A stretch of DNA of 64,000 nt from Actinomycetota bacterium (GCA_019347715.1 JAHWKU010000006.1:51179-115178), one strand, 5' to 3'. Counted from the stretch's first letter, positions 24,785-34,080 are shown. The notes: generated by a model from the sequence alone, not told the origin. Numbers and translations: made by a program.

Positions 24785-26110
24785 CTATCTGGTTCTCTCC
24801 TTGAATTTGAGCTGCAGCGGGTTGCCGGTGAAGTCGAACTGCTCTCGGATCTTTCTTTCAAGGTAGCGCAGCCAAGATGTTGCCAGCCTGCCGGTCGAGA
24901 ACAGCACGAAGCTCGGCGGCGCAACGTCTACCTGAGTCCCATAAAGCACTTTCACATTCCGGTTGTCCGTTCTAGGGGCCGGGGCCGACTGCTGTGCATC
25001 CTGGATCAGCTGGTTCAACTTGGCGGTTGCGATTCGGAGGTTTCTCGCCTTGAGGACCTGGTCAATGGGACGCAGGAGCTTGGACATTCCCCTCTTGGTC
25101 AAAGCTGAGGTTCGAATCATCGGCGCATAGTCAATGAAATGCAGACGGTCCTTCATCGAGCGTTCGGCTCGATCAGCCATTTCCTCGCCCTCGATGAGAT
25201 CCCACTTATTGAGGGCAACGATCGCTCCAACCCCTGACTCTGCAACGGCTTCGGCTATGCGCTGGTCCTGGGAAGTGGCCCCCTCCAGGGCATCGACCAC
25301 CAGGATAGCGACGTCCGCGCGTTCGATAGCCGATCGCGTCCTGCTCGCGCTGTAGATTTCGACCCCCTGCGTCTTTGCTCTTCTTCTCATGCCGGCTGTG
25401 TCGATGAACCGGTATTCCTTGCCTTGGATCTCCACCGTCGTGTCGATGGAATCGCGGGTGGTACCGGCCTCGTGATGCACGATCGACCTGTCCTCCCCAA
25501 CGATCTGATTGAAGAGAGATGACTTGCCAACGTTCGGCCGCCCGACGATGGCAATGGCGGGCGGTTCTTCGATCTCATCCTCCGTAACTTCAGGAAGGAG
25601 GTCGACCACGCGATCCAGCAGATCGCCCGAGCCGCGGCCGTGCAAAGCCGACACTACGAGCGGCTCGCCGAGGCCAAGAGACCAGAACTCCGCAGCCTCC
25701 AGCTCATCGGCGGCGTCATCGACTTTGTTCGCTACTAGGAGAACCGGGATGGTGAGGCGCTTCATTCGTTTGGTCAGCTCCAGATCATCCGACGTGACAC
25801 CCGTTGACGCGTCTACTACGAACAGGACCACGTCGGCCTTGCTGGCAGCATCCACCGCCTTCGCGGCGACCTTTCCGCCTATGGTTGACGTCTCGCGCAG
25901 AGCTCCGTCGGCCAAGCCTCCCGTGTCATGAGCGATAAAGGTTCGCCCGCGCCAGCTAACTTTGGTGTCGAGACGATCTCTCGTCAGTCCTGAGATCTCC
26001 CCCACTATCGAGCTGCGTTTCGCTGCGAGACGATTTACGAGAGTGGATTTGCCGACGTTCGGCCGGCCCACGATGGCTACTTTGGGGAGACGCGCTTTCC
26101 GCTCGCTCAC
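24785..26110 (-). CDS. der: Ribosome-associated GTPase Der (EngA)
   Basis: 441 residues with two tandem GTPase domains and a KH-like end. G1 motifs are VGRPNVGKSTLVN (residue ~13) and VGRPNVGKSSLFN (~187); DTGG and DTAG (G3), NKVD and NKWD (G4) are all present. Der assists 50S ribosomal subunit assembly. The GTG start overlaps the cmk stop as GTGA. In M. tuberculosis the same cmk-engA order follows scpA-scpB and a pseudouridine synthase gene, as seen here with the arom genes inserted between. The tail is slightly basic, as expected for rRNA contact. Confidence 0.97.
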   Translation of the reverse strand: MSERKARLPKVAIVGRPNVGKSTLVNRLAAKRSSIVGEISGLTRDRLDTKVSWRGRTFIAHDTGGLADGALRETSTIGGKVAAKAVDAASKADVVLFVVDASTGVTSDDLELTKRMKRLTIPVLLVANKVDDAADELEAAEFWSLGLGEPLVVSALHGRGSGDLLDRVVDLLPEVTEDEIEEPPAIAIVGRPNVGKSSLFNQIVGEDRSIVHHEAGTTRDSIDTTVEIQGKEYRFIDTAGMRRRAKTQGVEIYSASRTRSAIERADVAILVVDALEGATSQDQRIAEAVAESGVGAIVALNKWDLIEGEEMADRAERSMKDRLHFIDYAPMIRTSALTKRGMSKLLRPIDQVLKARNLRIATAKLNQLIQDAQQSAPAPRTDNRNVKVLYGTQVDVAPPSFVLFSTGRLATSWLRYLERKIREQFDFTGNPLQLKFKERTR

Positions 26111-26763
26111 TGTTCCCGTCCGGACGGAAGAAGAGCCATGATCGCCGCCACAACCTCGTTTGCGGGCACACCGGTTGAGTCGATAGTGATCGCATCTTCC
26201 GCGGGCTTGAGAGGTGACACTTCGCGGCCGGTATCCAGCGCGTCGCGTTCTTTGATGTCCTTTTCGACTTCGTCGAGTTGAGCGCCCGAGCGCGTCACGT
26301 GTTCGGCGTGTCTGCGCCTCGCTCGCTCTTCGGGGCTCGCAGTAAGAAAGATCTTCAAGTCGGCGTCGGGCAGGACGACGGTGCCTATGTCGCGTCCTTC
26401 CACGACCGCTCCGCCTTTGGCCAGCTCTCGTTGAAGGGCAACCATGACTTTCCTCACCCCCGCATGCGCGGCCACGGCCGAGACCGTGGCATCTACCTCA
26501 GGCGACCTGATATCCGCGGTCACGTCCTTCCCGTCGAGCGTCACCTTGCCATCTTCCAGAGTTATTTCAGTTTCCGCTGCAAGTTGAGCGAGCAGCTCCC
26601 TTCCTTGAACCGGAACTCCCATGTTCAATGCCTTCAAGGTGAGCGCCCTGTACATCGCCCCCGTGTCGATGTGCCGGAGCCCGAGAGCGGCAGCCAGTGA
26701 AGAGGCAACAGTGCTCTTGCCGCTTCCGGCGGGGCCGTCGATCGCGATGGTAGGAGCCCTCAC
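26107..26763 (-). CDS. cmk: Cytidylate kinase
   Basis: 218 residues. The P-loop is IDGPAGSGKSTVASSLA near the N-terminus, followed by RHIDTGAMYRALTL and the NMP-binding and lid motifs GRDIGTVVLPDADLKIFLTA and ERARRRH. It phosphorylates CMP and dCMP to the diphosphates. The GTG start overlaps the aroA stop as GTGA and the stop overlaps the der start in the same manner, placing it in the middle of a tightly coupled aroA-cmk-der run. Confidence 0.97.
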   Translation of the reverse strand: MRAPTIAIDGPAGSGKSTVASSLAAALGLRHIDTGAMYRALTLKALNMGVPVQGRELLAQLAAETEITLEDGKVTLDGKDVTADIRSPEVDATVSAVAAHAGVRKVMVALQRELAKGGAVVEGRDIGTVVLPDADLKIFLTASPEERARRRHAEHVTRSGAQLDEVEKDIKERDALDTGREVSPLKPAEDAITIDSTGVPANEVVAAIMALLPSGREQ

Positions 26764-28055
26764 TGCATGAGCTCAGAGATGTCGTCGAGAAACGAAGGGT
26801 AAGAGATGCGCGTACCTTCCCATCCCTCGATCTCGACTTCTTCGCCAGCTAAGAGACCGGCAACCGCGAACGCCATTGCGATCCGGTGATCTCCGGCTGA
26901 GTCGACGACAGCTCCGCGCAGAGCAACCGGCCCGCTCACGGCAAGCCCATCGGTGAATTCCTCAACTTCGGCCCCCATAGCTCGTAGACCCTTGGAGAGG
27001 ACCGCAACACGATCAGACTCCTTGGTTCGCAACTCCGCGGCGTCACGGATCACCGTCGTTCCCTCCGCCTGTGTTGCCGCTACTGCTATCAACGGAAGCT
27101 CGTCGATGGCGCGCGGAATGACCTCGCCGGAGACGATGGTTGCCTGGAGCTTCCGGGGCCGAACGTATATGGATCCCAGCGGCTCTGGGTCCTCCAACTG
27201 TTGATCGATCACGATCGCCGCCCCCATCTCTCTGAGAATGTCGATGAGCCCGGTGCGACTGAAGTTGGTCCCAACCAGATCTATCGACAGCTCGCTGCCT
27301 TCGAGAATCGCCGCCGCAACTAGAGCGTAGGCAGCAGACGAGAAATCACCCGGCACGGTTAGATCGAACGCCGGAAGTGGAAGGCCATCGAAGGTCTCCT
27401 CGATCGAAACCGTGGTTGGGCCCCAGGTGACGTCGACTCCCAGCCACGACAGAAGCCTTTCGGTGTGATCCCGGGAAGGAAGAAGTTCATCAACCGTGGT
27501 CCTGCCCTCGGCCTGCAGGGCCGCCAGCAATATCGCCCCTTTCACCTGAGCGCTCGCTACCGGCAGCTCGTAGTGGATGCCGGATAGATCCCCCCCAGCC
27601 ACCGTGATGGGGGCCTTCCCCGCCTCCGTCGAGACATCCGCTCCCATGAGCCGAAGAGGCTCTGCCACCCGCTCCATCGGGCGGCTTCGTAGCGATGCAT
27701 CTCCATCAATGGTGAAACGCTGCGGAACTCCGGCCAGAGCTCCAGCCAGAAGACGCATAGTGGTGCCGGAGTTTTCCGCCTGCAGCAGATTCTCAGCCGG
27801 GGATAACTGCCAAGAGATCCCACCGGCCCTTAGATCCTTTCTGCCCCGGGACTGGTGACTTACCTCGAACGAAGCCCCTAAAACGCGAAGACAATTCGCC
27901 GTCGTCTCCACATCCTCTCCGTCGGCCAATCCTTTGATCACGCACGGATCGCTCGCCATAGACGCGAGCAAGAGAGCCCGGTGAGACACGGACTTATCTC
28001 CTGGAGGCACAAGAGTCCCCTTGAGGGGTCTTCCGGGACCGATCTTCTGGTTCAT
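26760..28055 (-). CDS. aroA: 3-phosphoshikimate 1-carboxyvinyltransferase (EPSP synthase)
   Basis: 431 residues. Signatures include PGDKSVSHRALLLASMA (phosphoenolpyruvate/shikimate site), LQAENSGTTMRLLAGALAG and RTKESDRVAVLSKGLRAMG. It makes EPSP from shikimate-3-phosphate and PEP in the common aromatic pathway. The active-site block SGTTMRLLAG has the usual residues around the glyphosate-contact Gly. It is 14 bp downstream of tyrA and coupled to cmk, so aromatic amino-acid, nucleotide and ribosome-assembly genes share a transcript. Confidence 0.97.
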   Translation of the reverse strand: MNQKIGPGRPLKGTLVPPGDKSVSHRALLLASMASDPCVIKGLADGEDVETTANCLRVLGASFEVSHQSRGRKDLRAGGISWQLSPAENLLQAENSGTTMRLLAGALAGVPQRFTIDGDASLRSRPMERVAEPLRLMGADVSTEAGKAPITVAGGDLSGIHYELPVASAQVKGAILLAALQAEGRTTVDELLPSRDHTERLLSWLGVDVTWGPTTVSIEETFDGLPLPAFDLTVPGDFSSAAYALVAAAILEGSELSIDLVGTNFSRTGLIDILREMGAAIVIDQQLEDPEPLGSIYVRPRKLQATIVSGEVIPRAIDELPLIAVAATQAEGTTVIRDAAELRTKESDRVAVLSKGLRAMGAEVEEFTDGLAVSGPVALRGAVVDSAGDHRIAMAFAVAGLLAGEEVEIEGWEGTRISYPSFLDDISELMQ

Positions 28056-28069
28056 AACGTGGATGAAGA

Positions 28070-29170
28070 CTAGTGCTGCTCGATGATCCGGGCCGTATAT
28101 CCCTTGAGGGCTAGTGCCTTCTGAGCAAGTTGCGCCTCATTGCTGCCGCTCACGGTAAGGTGCAGCGTTCCCCGGCCCCCCTCGGGAGAGTGAACGATAT
28201 CGATATCCTCGATGTTCACTCCAGCTTCTCCCACGGCAGTGGTGACCTCCGACAGAACCCCAGGACGATCGGGGATTGGGACCGTCAGCTCCACTAGCTG
28301 TTCCGGGGAAACTCCCGGCTTACCTGGAAGGGCCTTCCGAGAAGCGCTGGCTCTTTTGAGAAGGAGCCTGAGCTGATCCCAATTCTCCTCGCGAAGATGG
28401 GTCTCCGCGGCCCGAAGGGCAGACCCGAACCCGGCAAGAACATCCAGTATCGCTTCTCGATTGTCTTGCAAGATGTCCAGCCAAAGATCGCTAGAACTTG
28501 CCGCTATCCTCGTCATGTCTCGGAATCCTCCGGCAGTGATGAGAGGAAGTCCTTCCTTTTCGTCCGAAGCTTTTGCCGCGAAAACCATCAGGGCGCTGGC
28601 AAGCATCTGTGGAAGATGACTCGTTAGTGCCATCAACTCGTCGTGGCGACCGGGATCGAGAGAGATCACACGAGCGCCGAGCGCCGAGACAAACGCGACC
28701 AGGGTCTTGTATGCCGATGCATCCGTATCGGAAGTGGGGGTGAGGATCCAGTACGCGCCTTCAAACAGGTCTGCCTCGGCTGCGTCGATCCCCTCTCTTT
28801 CGGATCCTGCGATGGGATGTCCACCGATGAAGTGGCCGTTGCCCGCACCCAGCCCCCGTACCTCCGAGACTATGCGCTGCTTCGTGCTGCCGACGTCGCT
28901 GACAACGCACCCACGCGGGAGATCGGCCGAAATGTCCCCAATGACACCTGGGATTGCGCCCACCGGAGTGGCAACGAAAACGATGTCGGCTTCACTCGCC
29001 GCTTCCTCGAGATTGGAGGCGGTCCGTGAGATCGCACCTAGGGAAAGCGCTTGCGAAACCTGCGCTGGATCGAGGTCGAACCCGACTACCGATTTCGCCA
29101 GTCCGCGCTTCCTCGCGGCAAGCCCGATGGAGCCTCCGATCAGGCCGGTTCCGATGATGGAGAGGTTCAC
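28070..29170 (-). CDS. tyrA: Prephenate dehydrogenase with C-terminal ACT domain
   Basis: 366 residues. The Rossmann start is SIIGTGLIGGSIGLAARKRG; GGHPIAGSEREGIDAAEADLF contains the catalytic-site His and substrate contacts. Residues ~290-366 form an ACT domain (VPIPDRPGVLSEVTTAVGEA, then NIEDIDIVHS), so feedback by an amino acid such as tyrosine is likely. It converts prephenate to 4-hydroxyphenylpyruvate with NAD(P)+. The GTG start overlaps the aroH-type mutase stop by 4 nt. Arogenate specificity cannot be excluded from sequence. Confidence 0.93.
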   Translation of the reverse strand: MNLSIIGTGLIGGSIGLAARKRGLAKSVVGFDLDPAQVSQALSLGAISRTASNLEEAASEADIVFVATPVGAIPGVIGDISADLPRGCVVSDVGSTKQRIVSEVRGLGAGNGHFIGGHPIAGSEREGIDAAEADLFEGAYWILTPTSDTDASAYKTLVAFVSALGARVISLDPGRHDELMALTSHLPQMLASALMVFAAKASDEKEGLPLITAGGFRDMTRIAASSSDLWLDILQDNREAILDVLAGFGSALRAAETHLREENWDQLRLLLKRASASRKALPGKPGVSPEQLVELTVPIPDRPGVLSEVTTAVGEAGVNIEDIDIVHSPEGGRGTLHLTVSGSNEAQLAQKALALKGYTARIIEQH

Positions 29171-29529
29171 TCGGGCAGGTCGGTTCGGAGCTGTCGTGCT
29201 CCTTCGAGATAAACGTGACGGATCTGGGAGTAATCCTTGGGAGTCTCAACGTGCATCAGCACCCGTATGCAGCGCTGCACCGAACCGATGACGTCCATCT
29301 CGGTGGAACACAGAAGAGGGATATCGGAGATGCCGAGCTCCCTTGCCGCGGCGGCAGGAAACTCCGAACGAATGTCTTGGGTCGCCGTGAAGATCATGTC
29401 GATCAACTGAGATTTCTGGATCTCGTTTCGAGCCAGCATCTCTTCGAGAAGGGCCCCGGTCGCCTTGATGACGGCGTCGCGCGTGTCCTCTTCTATGGTG
29501 GTAGCGCCCCGAATAGCTCTAAGTGACAA
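29167..29529 (-). CDS. aroH: Monofunctional chorismate mutase (AroH class)
   Basis: 120 residues with the Bacillus-type AroH fold signatures: LRAIRGATTIEEDT at the start, then IDMIFTATQDIRSEFPAAAA, LLCSTEMDV and RCIRVLMHVET, which contribute the active-site Arg and Glu residues of the trimer. It rearranges chorismate to prephenate, the substrate for the next gene's enzyme. It stands first in the aroH-tyrA-aroA-cmk-der run, following rluB by 27 bp. Confidence 0.95.
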   Translation of the reverse strand: MSLRAIRGATTIEEDTRDAVIKATGALLEEMLARNEIQKSQLIDMIFTATQDIRSEFPAAAARELGISDIPLLCSTEMDVIGSVQRCIRVLMHVETPKDYSQIRHVYLEGARQLRTDLPE

Positions 29530-29556
29530 GACCTTCCTCCACCCAACTCTTCCTTG

Positions 29557-30297
29557 CTAGAGCCCAACCGTCTTGAAAAGTGCCGTGACCTCGGCCGTCG
29601 AAAGCGTTCGATAATCTCCCGGCTTCAGCCTCCCCAAGGATATGGGTCCAACGCCGGTGCGTACGAGGCGGAGGACCGGGTGCCCGGCCTCCGCAAGCAT
29701 CCTCCGCACGACATGTCGTCGGCCCTCGTGCAGAGTGAGTTCCATCACCGTCCGGCCTCCGGCGCTCTTACTTACCTGAAGAACCCGCGCTTTAGAAGCC
29801 TTCGCCGGTCTCCCTGCTTCGATCCTCACGCCTGGGCCCGTAAGTGTTCTTACCGTTTCGTGAGTGACGAGGCCGGAGACCTCTGCGATATAGGTCTTGT
29901 CCACTTTGAAGGATGGATGAGTCAGCCTGTGCACGAGCTCACCGTCGTTGGTGAGGAGGATGAGACCTTCCGTAGCGATATCGAGACGTCCGACGGGGAC
30001 TACGCGCTCTTCTGTTCCGACGATGTCTAAGACGGTGGTCCTTCCGCCTGGATCTTTCGATGTGGTGATCACTCCCTCCGGCTTGTTCAGCGCGTAATAC
30101 CTCTTCTTTACATCTGTCGAGATCCTGTCCCCATCGACCCTGACCACGTCTCTTTCAGCATCAACGCGCTGGCCGAGCCTCGCTGCCTTGCCGTTTACCG
30201 TCACTCTTCCCTGCGTGATCAGCTCCTCGGCCGCGCGCCGGGAAGCGATCCCTGCTGAAGAAAGGACCTTTTGCAGACGAACCTCTTCGGAAGACAA
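29557..30297 (-). CDS. 23S rRNA pseudouridine synthase, RluB/RsuA family
   Basis: 246 residues: an N-terminal S4 RNA-binding domain (RLQKVLSSAGIASRRAAEELI) and a pseudouridine synthase core with the catalytic Asp in VGRLDIATEGLILLTNDGE. Other family motifs are YYALNKPEGVITT and HEGRRHVVRRMLAEAGHPV. It probably modifies 23S rRNA near the peptidyl transferase centre, though RsuA-type 16S specificity is possible. It lies 5 bp downstream of scpB, the same neighbourhood as Rv1711 in M. tuberculosis. Confidence 0.93.
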   Translation of the reverse strand: MSSEEVRLQKVLSSAGIASRRAAEELITQGRVTVNGKAARLGQRVDAERDVVRVDGDRISTDVKKRYYALNKPEGVITTSKDPGGRTTVLDIVGTEERVVPVGRLDIATEGLILLTNDGELVHRLTHPSFKVDKTYIAEVSGLVTHETVRTLTGPGVRIEAGRPAKASKARVLQVSKSAGGRTVMELTLHEGRRHVVRRMLAEAGHPVLRLVRTGVGPISLGRLKPGDYRTLSTAEVTALFKTVGL

Positions 30298-30302
30298 GCT
30301 CG

Positions 30303-30863
30303 CTAGACGCTGGGGCCGAGTCCGGACTCCATCTTCTCAACAGCCTCCGTATCCGGCATGAACTCCGGCAGAGCCGGAAGATCCTCGAGGGTTCTCAGTC
30401 CCATCCGCTCGAGGAAAGCTGGAGTGGTTCCATAGAAGATGGCCTGACCGGGGCCGGGGTCGCGGCCGACCTCTTCGATGAGTTCGCGGACGATAAGCGT
30501 CTTCAGCACACCTTCACTCGACACTCCCCTGATATCTGCGATCTGAACTCTCAATACCGGCTGACGGTAAGCAATGATCGCCAGAGTTTCGAGAGCGGCT
30601 TGGGTAAGGCGTGCGCTTCTGTGTTCGGACACGAACCTCTCGAGGTACTCCCCCGCGTCGGGATGCGTAGCAAGTCGCCACCCGCCTGCGACCTCCCGAA
30701 GCACGAGCCCCGACTCCGTCTGCTCGTATGCGTCCCTCAGAGCCGAGAGTTCGGCTTCGACCTCCGCGGCGGGGACTTCCATGAGAACGGCAAGGTCCGA
30801 GCTCGAGATCGGCTCGTCGGCGAGAAAGAGAATGGCCTCGATCGGACGGCGCCATCTATTCAT
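30303..30863 (-). CDS. scpB: Segregation and condensation protein B
   Basis: 186 residues. Tandem winged-helix domains are visible: EAILFLADEPISSSDLAVLM at the start and LTQAALETLAIIAYRQPVLR, then VQIADIRGVSSEGVL, in the second. GRDPGPGQAIFYGTTPAFLE is a conserved ScpB block. It binds ScpA and SMC to form the bacterial condensin that organises the nucleoid. It overlaps scpA by 8 nt. The smc gene is not in the window. Confidence 0.96.
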   Translation of the reverse strand: MNRWRRPIEAILFLADEPISSSDLAVLMEVPAAEVEAELSALRDAYEQTESGLVLREVAGGWRLATHPDAGEYLERFVSEHRSARLTQAALETLAIIAYRQPVLRVQIADIRGVSSEGVLKTLIVRELIEEVGRDPGPGQAIFYGTTPAFLERMGLRTLEDLPALPEFMPDTEAVEKMESGLGPSV

Positions 30864-31608
30864 CGAGGGTCTCCTTTACGAAGGGCTGACGCCACCTGAC
30901 GACTATCTCGCCAAAAGGCTGATCCTGCTGAAGGTCAATGGATTGCATCTTGTATAGCTCCAGTAGGGCCAGGAACCGGACGATCCTCTGGATCCTGGCG
31001 GTCACCTGCTGGCAGAGTTCCCGGAAGGAGGTAGTGCGATCCTGCCGCACTTGTTCGGCCAGCTCGTCGATCATCTCTCTCACGCTCACGCGCACTGGCG
31101 CTACGTAGAACGTATCGACTTGAGGAACCATCCTCGGGGCCATTGCCTTAATAGCCAGATCCGCCAGCCGCTGCGGTGTCACCCCTTCCAAGAGATCGGG
31201 AGCCCGCGAGATCAGGTCGGGAGGCACATAAGCGACTCTCGAGTGATAACCGTGGTTCGATTCAAACATGCGCCTTATTTCTTCCGAGACTCTCTTGAAT
31301 GTCGAGTACTCGATCAGCCGATGGATCAGATGATCTCGCTCCTCCAGAAGTGCGAGCAGCTCTGGGTCCTCGACAGTTCGGCGAGGCAGAAGCCTGATCG
31401 TCTTCAGCTCCAGCAGCGTGGCCGCCAGTACGAGGAAGCTCGAAGCCGCCTCGAGATCGATCTCGTCCATTGCTTTCACTGCGTGCAGGTATTCCTCGGT
31501 GATCGTGGAGACGCTCACCTGCGAGACGTCTACTCGCTCCTTTGTGATCAGGTGAAGCAGGAGATCGAGGGGACCTTCGAACACGTCGAGCTTGACTGAA
31601 TGCGTCAT
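30856..31608 (-). CDS. scpA: Segregation and condensation protein A (kleisin)
   Basis: 250 residues. The N-terminal kleisin motif is FEGPLDLLLHLITKERVDVS, followed by the helical DEIDLEAASSFLVLAATLLE and the acidic-basic middle. The C-terminal winged helix (TARIQRIVRFLALLELYKMQ) binds the SMC head. ATG at 31608; the stop overlaps scpB by 8 nt. Together with a ParA-type gene about 3 kb upstream, this recalls the Rv1708 (ParA-like)-scpA-scpB order of M. tuberculosis, here interrupted by trpS and a site-2 protease. Confidence 0.96.
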   Translation of the reverse strand: MTHSVKLDVFEGPLDLLLHLITKERVDVSQVSVSTITEEYLHAVKAMDEIDLEAASSFLVLAATLLELKTIRLLPRRTVEDPELLALLEERDHLIHRLIEYSTFKRVSEEIRRMFESNHGYHSRVAYVPPDLISRAPDLLEGVTPQRLADLAIKAMAPRMVPQVDTFYVAPVRVSVREMIDELAEQVRQDRTTSFRELCQQVTARIQRIVRFLALLELYKMQSIDLQQDQPFGEIVVRWRQPFVKETLDE

Positions 31609-31687
31609 TGGCCTCGGCTCGGGAAGAGGTTCATATGGCTCCCAGATTAGTCACGAGCGGCGCCTGTCGCAGGGATTTGCCGTTCTC

Positions 31688-32683
31688 CTATTGAGAGAAC
31701 ATGAGTCCCACTCGCTCGCGTACCTCAGCAAGGGTTGAAGCCGCCACCCCTCGCGCCTTCTCGGCTCCCTCCGCCAGGGCGGCGTCTACACCGCTGACAT
31801 CGGCCATCAACTCCCCGTACCGTTCCTGGAATGGAGTGAGAAAGGAAACGATGGCCTCAGCGAGATCGGTCTTGAAATCGGCGTATCCCTTGCCTTCGTA
31901 GGCCTCGGCGATCTCCTTGGGAGCCTTCCCGGTCACGGCTGAATAGATATCGAGAAGGTTGGATATTGCCGGCTTCTCCGGTCCGTAGGCGATTTCCCTT
32001 CCTGAATCGGTAACAGCCCGCTTGATCTTGTCTCGGATCACCTCTGGCGGGTCCACCATCCACAGGTTGCCCGTGGGCCTTTCCGAGGATTTGCTCATCT
32101 TCGCCGTCGGATCGTCGAGAGACTTGATCCTGGCTCCCTCCTCGGAAATGAATGCATCCGGCAGTGGGAATGTGTCCCCGAACAGGCGGTTGAACCGCTC
32201 GGCCAGGTCTCGCATCAGCTCCAGGTGCTGCCTCTGATCGTCTCCGACGGGTACGAGATCGGCCTTGTAGGCCAGAACATCGGCCGCCATTAGGACTGGG
32301 TACATGAATAGGCCCGCGCCCACCGACCCGCTCTCCTTACCCCGCGACTTTTCCTTGAACTGGGTCATGCGGGACAGCTCCCCCATCCGAGCCACGCAAG
32401 TAAGAAGCCATGTCAGCTCGGTGTGTTCTTTGACGGCCGACTGAACGAACAGCACCGATTTCTTGGGGTCGATCCCGCAGGCGAGAAGGGTTGCAGCGAG
32501 CATGCGCGTGCGATTCGCCAGCTCTGCCGGCTCCCAGGGCAGGGTCATCGAGTGCAGGTCGACGATGCAGATGAATGATTCATCGCGATCCTGCAAGTCC
32601 ACCCACTGGCGAAATGCCCCTATGTAATTGCCGATGTGAGGAGCCTCAGCAGTTGGCTGGACTCCCGAGAAGATGCGAGCCAT
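31688..32683 (-). CDS. trpS: Tryptophanyl-tRNA synthetase
   Basis: 331 residues from the ATG at 32683 (MARIFSGVQPTAEAPHIGN); the open frame reaches 32722 but class I TrpRS starts at this ATG. The HIGH-like motif is HIGN, and the KMSKS motif is exact (AKMSKSSERPTGNLW). LYDGAP-type substrate contacts appear as CIVDLHSMTLPWEP. It charges tRNA-Trp. No Shine-Dalgarno precedes the ATG, but TATCCT lies 15 nt upstream, so a leaderless transcript is possible. No T-box leader fits in the 72-bp gap to the divergent protease gene. Confidence 0.96.
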   Translation of the reverse strand: MARIFSGVQPTAEAPHIGNYIGAFRQWVDLQDRDESFICIVDLHSMTLPWEPAELANRTRMLAATLLACGIDPKKSVLFVQSAVKEHTELTWLLTCVARMGELSRMTQFKEKSRGKESGSVGAGLFMYPVLMAADVLAYKADLVPVGDDQRQHLELMRDLAERFNRLFGDTFPLPDAFISEEGARIKSLDDPTAKMSKSSERPTGNLWMVDPPEVIRDKIKRAVTDSGREIAYGPEKPAISNLLDIYSAVTGKAPKEIAEAYEGKGYADFKTDLAEAIVSFLTPFQERYGELMADVSGVDAALAEGAEKARGVAASTLAEVRERVGLMFSQ

Positions 32684-32755
32684 GAGGTGCAAGAGGATAG
32701 GCACGCTGCACCTAGACCGCAATTTGGGCCCTGACCTGCCCTATGCTTGCCGCCG

Positions 32756-33394
32756 ATGGGCCCCCTTGGTCTCCTCATGCAGGGTGAGTTCGCGCTGTTC
32801 GCGCAGCTGGCGATCGCCATCGTGATTGCTCTGTCGCTTCACGAATTCGGCCACGCTTACGTCGCCGACCGCCAAGGGGACATGACTGCCCGCCTCGCCG
32901 GCAGGCTCACCATCAATCCGGTTAAGCATCTCGACCCTATCGGGTCCCTGTTTTTTCTCTTGGCGGGCTTTGGCTGGGGGAAGCCTGTCCCGTTCTCCCC
33001 TTCTGCCCTCCGCAACAAGCGCTTTGGGGCGGCTTATGTTGCCCTCGCCGGGCCGGGGATGAACATTCTGCTCGCTTTGCTGGGAGCAGGACTATTGCGA
33101 GGAATGAGAGGCTCGGCCTCTTCATCGGGGGTCCTGACCTTGCTCTACTTCCTGGACTACTTCGTTTACATCAACGTTCTGTTGGCCGTGTTCAACATGA
33201 TCCCGATTCCCCCTCTTGATGGGTCGAGGGTCCTGTCCGCGGCCCTCCCCCCTTCCAAACAGCACATCGTGTACTTTCTCGATCAGTGGGGCTTCCTCAT
33301 CCTCATAGTGCTGGTGTTTACAGTCCTGCGCTTCGTCTTGAGTCCAGTGACGAACTTCGTCCAGGGCCTCATCTACGGTCTATTCGGCCTCTAG
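32756..33394 (+). CDS. Site-2 protease family zinc metalloprotease (M50)
   Basis: About 212 residues with five to six membrane helices. The zinc motif HExxH is in ALSLHEFGHAYVADRQGD and the third ligand in NMIPIPPLDGSRVL. Such short S2P proteins cleave membrane-embedded substrates, often anti-sigma factors; targets are unknown here. Start taken as ATG 32756; an ATG at 32777 also fits and is the better match to some short family members. TATGCT at 32742-32747 could serve as a -10 box for a nearly leaderless message. It is divergent from trpS and is the last gene before the long noncoding stretch. Confidence 0.9.
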   Translation: MGPLGLLMQGEFALFAQLAIAIVIALSLHEFGHAYVADRQGDMTARLAGRLTINPVKHLDPIGSLFFLLAGFGWGKPVPFSPSALRNKRFGAAYVALAGPGMNILLALLGAGLLRGMRGSASSSGVLTLLYFLDYFVYINVLLAVFNMIPIPPLDGSRVLSAALPPSKQHIVYFLDQWGFLILIVLVFTVLRFVLSPVTNFVQGLIYGLFGL

Positions 33395-33451
33395 TTAATT
33401 TGTCTCTAACTCTATAAATCTACTAGTCTATGAAGCCTCTCCAGAAATCTA

Positions 33452-33470
33452 CTTGTCTACTCGTTGCCTT
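33452..33470 (+). repeat. Left copy of a 19-nt direct repeat bounding the ParA/RHH module
   Basis: CTTGTCTAC-TCG-TTGCCTT. It matches 35559-35577 at 17 of 19 positions in the same orientation, 2.1 kb away. It starts 57 bp after the protease stop. Confidence 0.7.
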
Positions 33471-33713
33471 CTGACCCCCTCCGTCCCCCGAGCATCCGCT
33501 GCGATAGTGCCGGCCTGAGTGCCCCTGAGAGCTCGGTTTACGATCCCGAGAAGGTCCATGGCCGAGTTCCCAGTTTATGCCAGAGCGAACCTTGCAAGAG
33601 TAAAGCTTAACCTGATCTAGAGGATGCCTCTTGCTCTAACCCTCCACTAGAGCTCGAATGTGGATCCGCTACTCTGCTGATCGCCAACTTCGGGCCCGGC
33701 GCCCAAAGTAATA

Positions 33714-33723
33714 TGAGCGCTCA
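33714..33723. repeat. Perfect 10-bp palindrome TGAGCGCTCA
   Basis: Fully self-complementary site within the noncoding stretch; possible protein-binding site. Confidence 0.5.
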
Positions 33724-33964
33724 GTGAGTAGTCCATATATAGAGAAAGTGATAAGGTTCTATAGCGCTTTAGAGATAACGCTACTAGCCTCAAGAGGAAT
33801 TCACCAACTCATCTACTTGTCGCCATAAGGGTCAACGACTTATATCCTTGTTTATTTCTCAATTTATCTACCAGGCCCCCACTCTTTTAGGGCCCTCAGG
33901 CAGCCTCAATAAATCAATAAATGCCTTGGTAGAGTAGTCAATTCCATTCTTTGGCTCTTCGGCT

Positions 33965-33986
33965 ATTTATCTATTTAGAGATAAAT
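33965..33986. repeat. Inverted repeat with 8-bp arms
   Basis: ATTTATCT at 33965-33972 and AGATAAAT at 33979-33986, spacer ATTTAG. Perfect arms inside the AT-rich noncoding stretch; there is no T-run suggesting a terminator. Confidence 0.65.
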
Positions 33987-34001
33987 TGATCTAGAAGTAA
34001 G

Positions 34002-34025
34002 TAGCACTGTCCCTTTAGCACTGTC
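34002..34025. repeat. Tandem 10-bp direct repeat TAGCACTGTC
   Basis: Identical copies at 34002-34011 and 34016-34025 (14-bp period), 16 bp after the inverted repeat. Iteron-like in form though only two copies are seen. Confidence 0.6.
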
Positions 34026-34066
34026 TAGATACAACTATAAGTCCCCAAGGGCGCAAGGAAACGAAT

Positions 34067-34080
34067 CAGCTCGAGAGCTG
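34067..34080. repeat. Inverted repeat CAGCTC-GA-GAGCTG
   Basis: Perfect 6-bp arms with a 2-bp spacer, within the noncoding stretch upstream of nothing coding; possible binding site. Confidence 0.5.

Noticed and set aside
32683..32756. T-box leader for trpS
   Set aside because: Only 72 bp separate trpS from the divergent protease gene, too little for a T-box.
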